From positions 1,131,520 through 1,195,519 of the forward strand of contig AP014683.1 of assembly GCA_000828975.1 (NCBI GenBank): a stretch of 64,000 bases of DNA, written 5' to 3'. The DNA comes from Burkholderiales bacterium GJ-E10. GTDB taxonomy: Bacteria > Pseudomonadota > Gammaproteobacteria > Burkholderiales > Burkholderiaceae_F. The translations under genes and the position numbers were made by a program. Of the stretch, positions 62,185 to 64,000 are shown in pieces. Position 1 is the stretch's first letter; each line of letters starts with the position of its first letter. The notes below the pieces were generated by a model. That model was not told where the DNA came from. It searched no databases and was given only the letters and a program-made list of their open reading frames with translations.

Positions 62185-63732
62185 ATGCACTCGATCGCCG
62201 CCCTCGACATCGAATCTCTTCCTCGTGATGTCGATGCGCTGCTCGAAGTGATCGCCGAGCAGCGCAAACAGTTCTCCGCAGTGCTCGAGTCGCTGTGCGC
62301 CCAGCTCGCGAAGATGAAGCAGATGACCTTCGGGTCGCGCTCGGAGCGCTTCGCAGGCCAGGCGCTGCTCTTCACCGAGGATCTTCCCATTCCCCCGGCG
62401 CCGCCGAAGCTCCCGACGACGACGGTTGCCGCGCACGAGCGCAAGCGTCGCGGACGTCCAGCGCTTCCGGCACACCTGCCGCGGGTCCGCAAGGAATATG
62501 ACCTCACGGACGATCAGAAGGCCGGATTCGACCGGATCGTGCTCATCGGCGAAGTCGTCAGCTCCACGCTCGACGTCATTCCGCAGAAGGTATTCGTGAT
62601 CGACCACGCGCGGGCGAAGTATCGCTGCACCAAGGACGGAATTACTTCGATCGTCGTGGCCGATGCGCAACCTTCGCCGCTGCCCAAGAGCAACGCCAGC
62701 GCCGGGATGCTCGCGCACGTACTGGTGTCCAAGTACTGCGACGGAATTCCGCTCGCCCGCCAGGAGAAGATCTTCGCCCGGTACGGAGTCGATCTGGCGC
62801 GCACGACGCTCGACGACTGGACCCTGGCAAGCACGGAGAAGCTCGCCGTCTTGATGCCCGCGTTCAAGGCGCACGTTCTGGGCGCCCCCGGGATGTTTGC
62901 CGACGACACGACACTGAAGCTCGTCGAGGAGGGTCGACGAAGATCGCGCACCGCAAGGCTCTGGGTGTACGTCAGCAGCGGTGCGAGACAAGATCCCCAG
63001 GGAAACTGGATCGCCTACCCCAAGGCGGCGTACTTCGAGTTCACCGAAACCCGGGAGGCGATCCACCCAACCCGGTTCCTGAAGGGGTACCGCGGCTTTG
63101 TGCAAGCCGACGACTACAACGGTTATCACCCAACCTTTGCCACGGGGTTGGCGAAGCATTGCCTATGCTGGGCGCATGTGCGAAGGCGCTACTTCGAGGT
63201 TGCGTCGCAGCCGGGAGCATCGCCTCTGGCCAGCGAGGCCCTGTCGTTCATCCGCGGCATCTATCTCGTCGACTCCGAGTACAAGGACGCCACGCCAGAC
63301 CAGCGGCTTGCGGCAAGAAAGAAGCACACCGTTGCGCTGCTGGAGAAGTTCTATGCGTGGTTGTGCCACCACCAGCCGAGCCTGTTGCCGCGATCTCCCC
63401 TTGGCAAAGCGTTCGCGTACACGCTCTCGAACTGGGCGGCGCTCATGCGCTTCACCACGGACGGCACCGTTTCGCCGGACTCCAACTTGGTCGAGCGAAC
63501 GATTCGCCCGGTCGCCGTAGGCAGAAAGGCATGGCTCTTCGCAGCATCCGAGCGCGGAGGACACGCCGCAGCGGTTGCCTTCAGCCTCATCGAATCGTGC
63601 AAACTTGCGGGTGTGGAACCCTACGCATACCTTCGCGACGTGCTGCAGCGCATCGACGGTCATCGCATCGACCGTCTGCACGAGTTGCTGCCCTTCAACT
63701 GGAAGCCCACCGGTGACTGCAACCCCGTTTGA
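62185..63732 (+). CDS. tnpC: IS66 TnpC transposase
   Basis: A 515-aa transposase. N-terminal leucine-zipper and HTH (LLEVIAEQRKQFSAVLESLC; MKQMTFGSRSERFAGQ), zinc-like KYRCTKDG part, then the DDE core with Asp in MFADDTTLKLVEEG, Asp in GFVQADDYNGYHPTF and Glu in DSNLVERTIRPVAVGRK. The C-terminal IS66 domain is complete. An overlapping ATG at 62181 is in another frame. Confidence 0.95.
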   Translation: MHSIAALDIESLPRDVDALLEVIAEQRKQFSAVLESLCAQLAKMKQMTFGSRSERFAGQALLFTEDLPIPPAPPKLPTTTVAAHERKRRGRPALPAHLPRVRKEYDLTDDQKAGFDRIVLIGEVVSSTLDVIPQKVFVIDHARAKYRCTKDGITSIVVADAQPSPLPKSNASAGMLAHVLVSKYCDGIPLARQEKIFARYGVDLARTTLDDWTLASTEKLAVLMPAFKAHVLGAPGMFADDTTLKLVEEGRRRSRTARLWVYVSSGARQDPQGNWIAYPKAAYFEFTETREAIHPTRFLKGYRGFVQADDYNGYHPTFATGLAKHCLCWAHVRRRYFEVASQPGASPLASEALSFIRGIYLVDSEYKDATPDQRLAARKKHTVALLEKFYAWLCHHQPSLLPRSPLGKAFAYTLSNWAALMRFTTDGTVSPDSNLVERTIRPVAVGRKAWLFAASERGGHAAAVAFSLIESCKLAGVEPYAYLRDVLQRIDGHRIDRLHELLPFNWKPTGDCNPV

Positions 63733-64000
63733 TCCCGAGCTCGCCACACTCATCGCCAACCTGCCGCAGGCAAAGACGCTGGACCTCTACCGAATCGAGG
63801 TCGCGATCCGCAAACTGCGCAGCGAACCCAGGCGCATCCTCGATGTGCGCAAGCACCTGCATCTCGGAATGACGGTGCAATTCTTCAGCGACTACGACGC
63901 CACAACCCATACCGGCAAGATCGTCGCGCTGCGCGACCGGGATCTGACGATCGACGACGCAAATCAGAACACCCGTTGGTCTGGCGTCCCATACGCCGCG
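63713..64000 (+). CDS. IS66 accessory protein (3' end outside window)
   Basis: Starts at a GTG overlapping tnpC by 20 nt. TPFDPELATLIANLPQAKTL, DLYRIEVAIRKLRSEPRRIL and HLGMTVQFFSDYDATTHTGK; small passenger genes of this place occur in some IS66 elements. Function unknown; truncated by the window edge. Confidence 0.65.
   Translation, partial: MTATPFDPELATLIANLPQAKTLDLYRIEVAIRKLRSEPRRILDVRKHLHLGMTVQFFSDYDATTHTGKIVALRDRDLTIDDANQNTRWSGVPYAA

Larger units (their letters stand above)
61334..64000 (+). mobile_element. IS66 family element, right end outside window
   Basis: It begins GTAACTGTCCGGGAATCG, GTAA being the usual IS66 end, and carries tnpA, tnpB, tnpC and a fourth gene that runs off the window. 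The right terminal repeat and target duplicate cannot be checked here. Confidence 0.75.

Overview
The window looks like the chromosome of a high-GC betaproteobacterium. The core genes argue for this: an iscRSUA-hscBA-fdx-iscX operon next to smpB, ratA, rnfH, a DUF4124 gene, guaB and guaA, with uvrB, an aspartate/aromatic aminotransferase and a tRNA-Asn just before. This order is familiar from Burkholderiales-like genomes, but no species can be named from the sequence alone.

Layout. Positions 1-7550 hold chromosomal and mildly accessory genes: an edge-truncated lipoprotein hydrolase, an ABM monooxygenase, a DUF3562 protein, a tyrosine recombinase, a LysR regulator, small membrane proteins and lipoproteins, a translationally coupled NYN-LOTUS RNase-like gene with a cyclic-phosphate-processing receiver gene, and a frameshifted BrnA antitoxin. 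Positions 7609-15409 carry two complete transposons placed on either side of a cNMP-binding gene. The first is an IS21-type element (7609-11069; 30/38 bp terminal repeats; 5-bp target duplication). The second is a different DDE/AAA element (11815-15409; TG..CA ends; 6-bp target duplication). Both have the same plan: Cys-rich protein, transposase, ATPase, and an 82-aa protein of a shared family.

Positions 15410-25160 look like an island bounded by tRNA-Asn. The real tRNA-Asn is at 25122-25197, and two 3'-half tRNA-Asn scars lie at about 15825 and 17235. The island holds decayed IS21 pieces, higBA and prlF-yhaV toxin-antitoxin pairs, an orphan PD-(D/E)XK-like nuclease, a PIN protein with an XRE-ImmA/IrrE partner, and a short type II CBASS operon (CD-NTase, E2-like protein, patatin phospholipase). 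Positions 25235-40342 are the housekeeping core: aminotransferase, uvrB, low-molecular-weight phosphatase, the complete ISC iron-sulfur operon, trans-translation factor smpB, and the GMP pathway genes guaB-guaA.

Positions 40339-58035 are a second integrative element inserted at the 3' end of guaA. It is bounded by a 12-bp repeat and encodes its own P4-type integrase. The front half has an AbiGi-like gene, AlpA, Rep-like and ribbon-helix-helix genes and several sets of iteron-like repeats. The back half is a tightly packed seven-gene block: HTH, DNA methyltransferase, AbiJ-NTD3/HEPN-like protein, SF2 helicase, GIY-YIG nuclease, NERD-SF1 helicase and DUF2290. This block is the best candidate for an undescribed or little-described defence system. 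Beyond attR there are decayed defence remnants (AbiEii toxin, IS5), an aquaporin, a RepA-like ATPase and an IS66 element that runs off the right edge.
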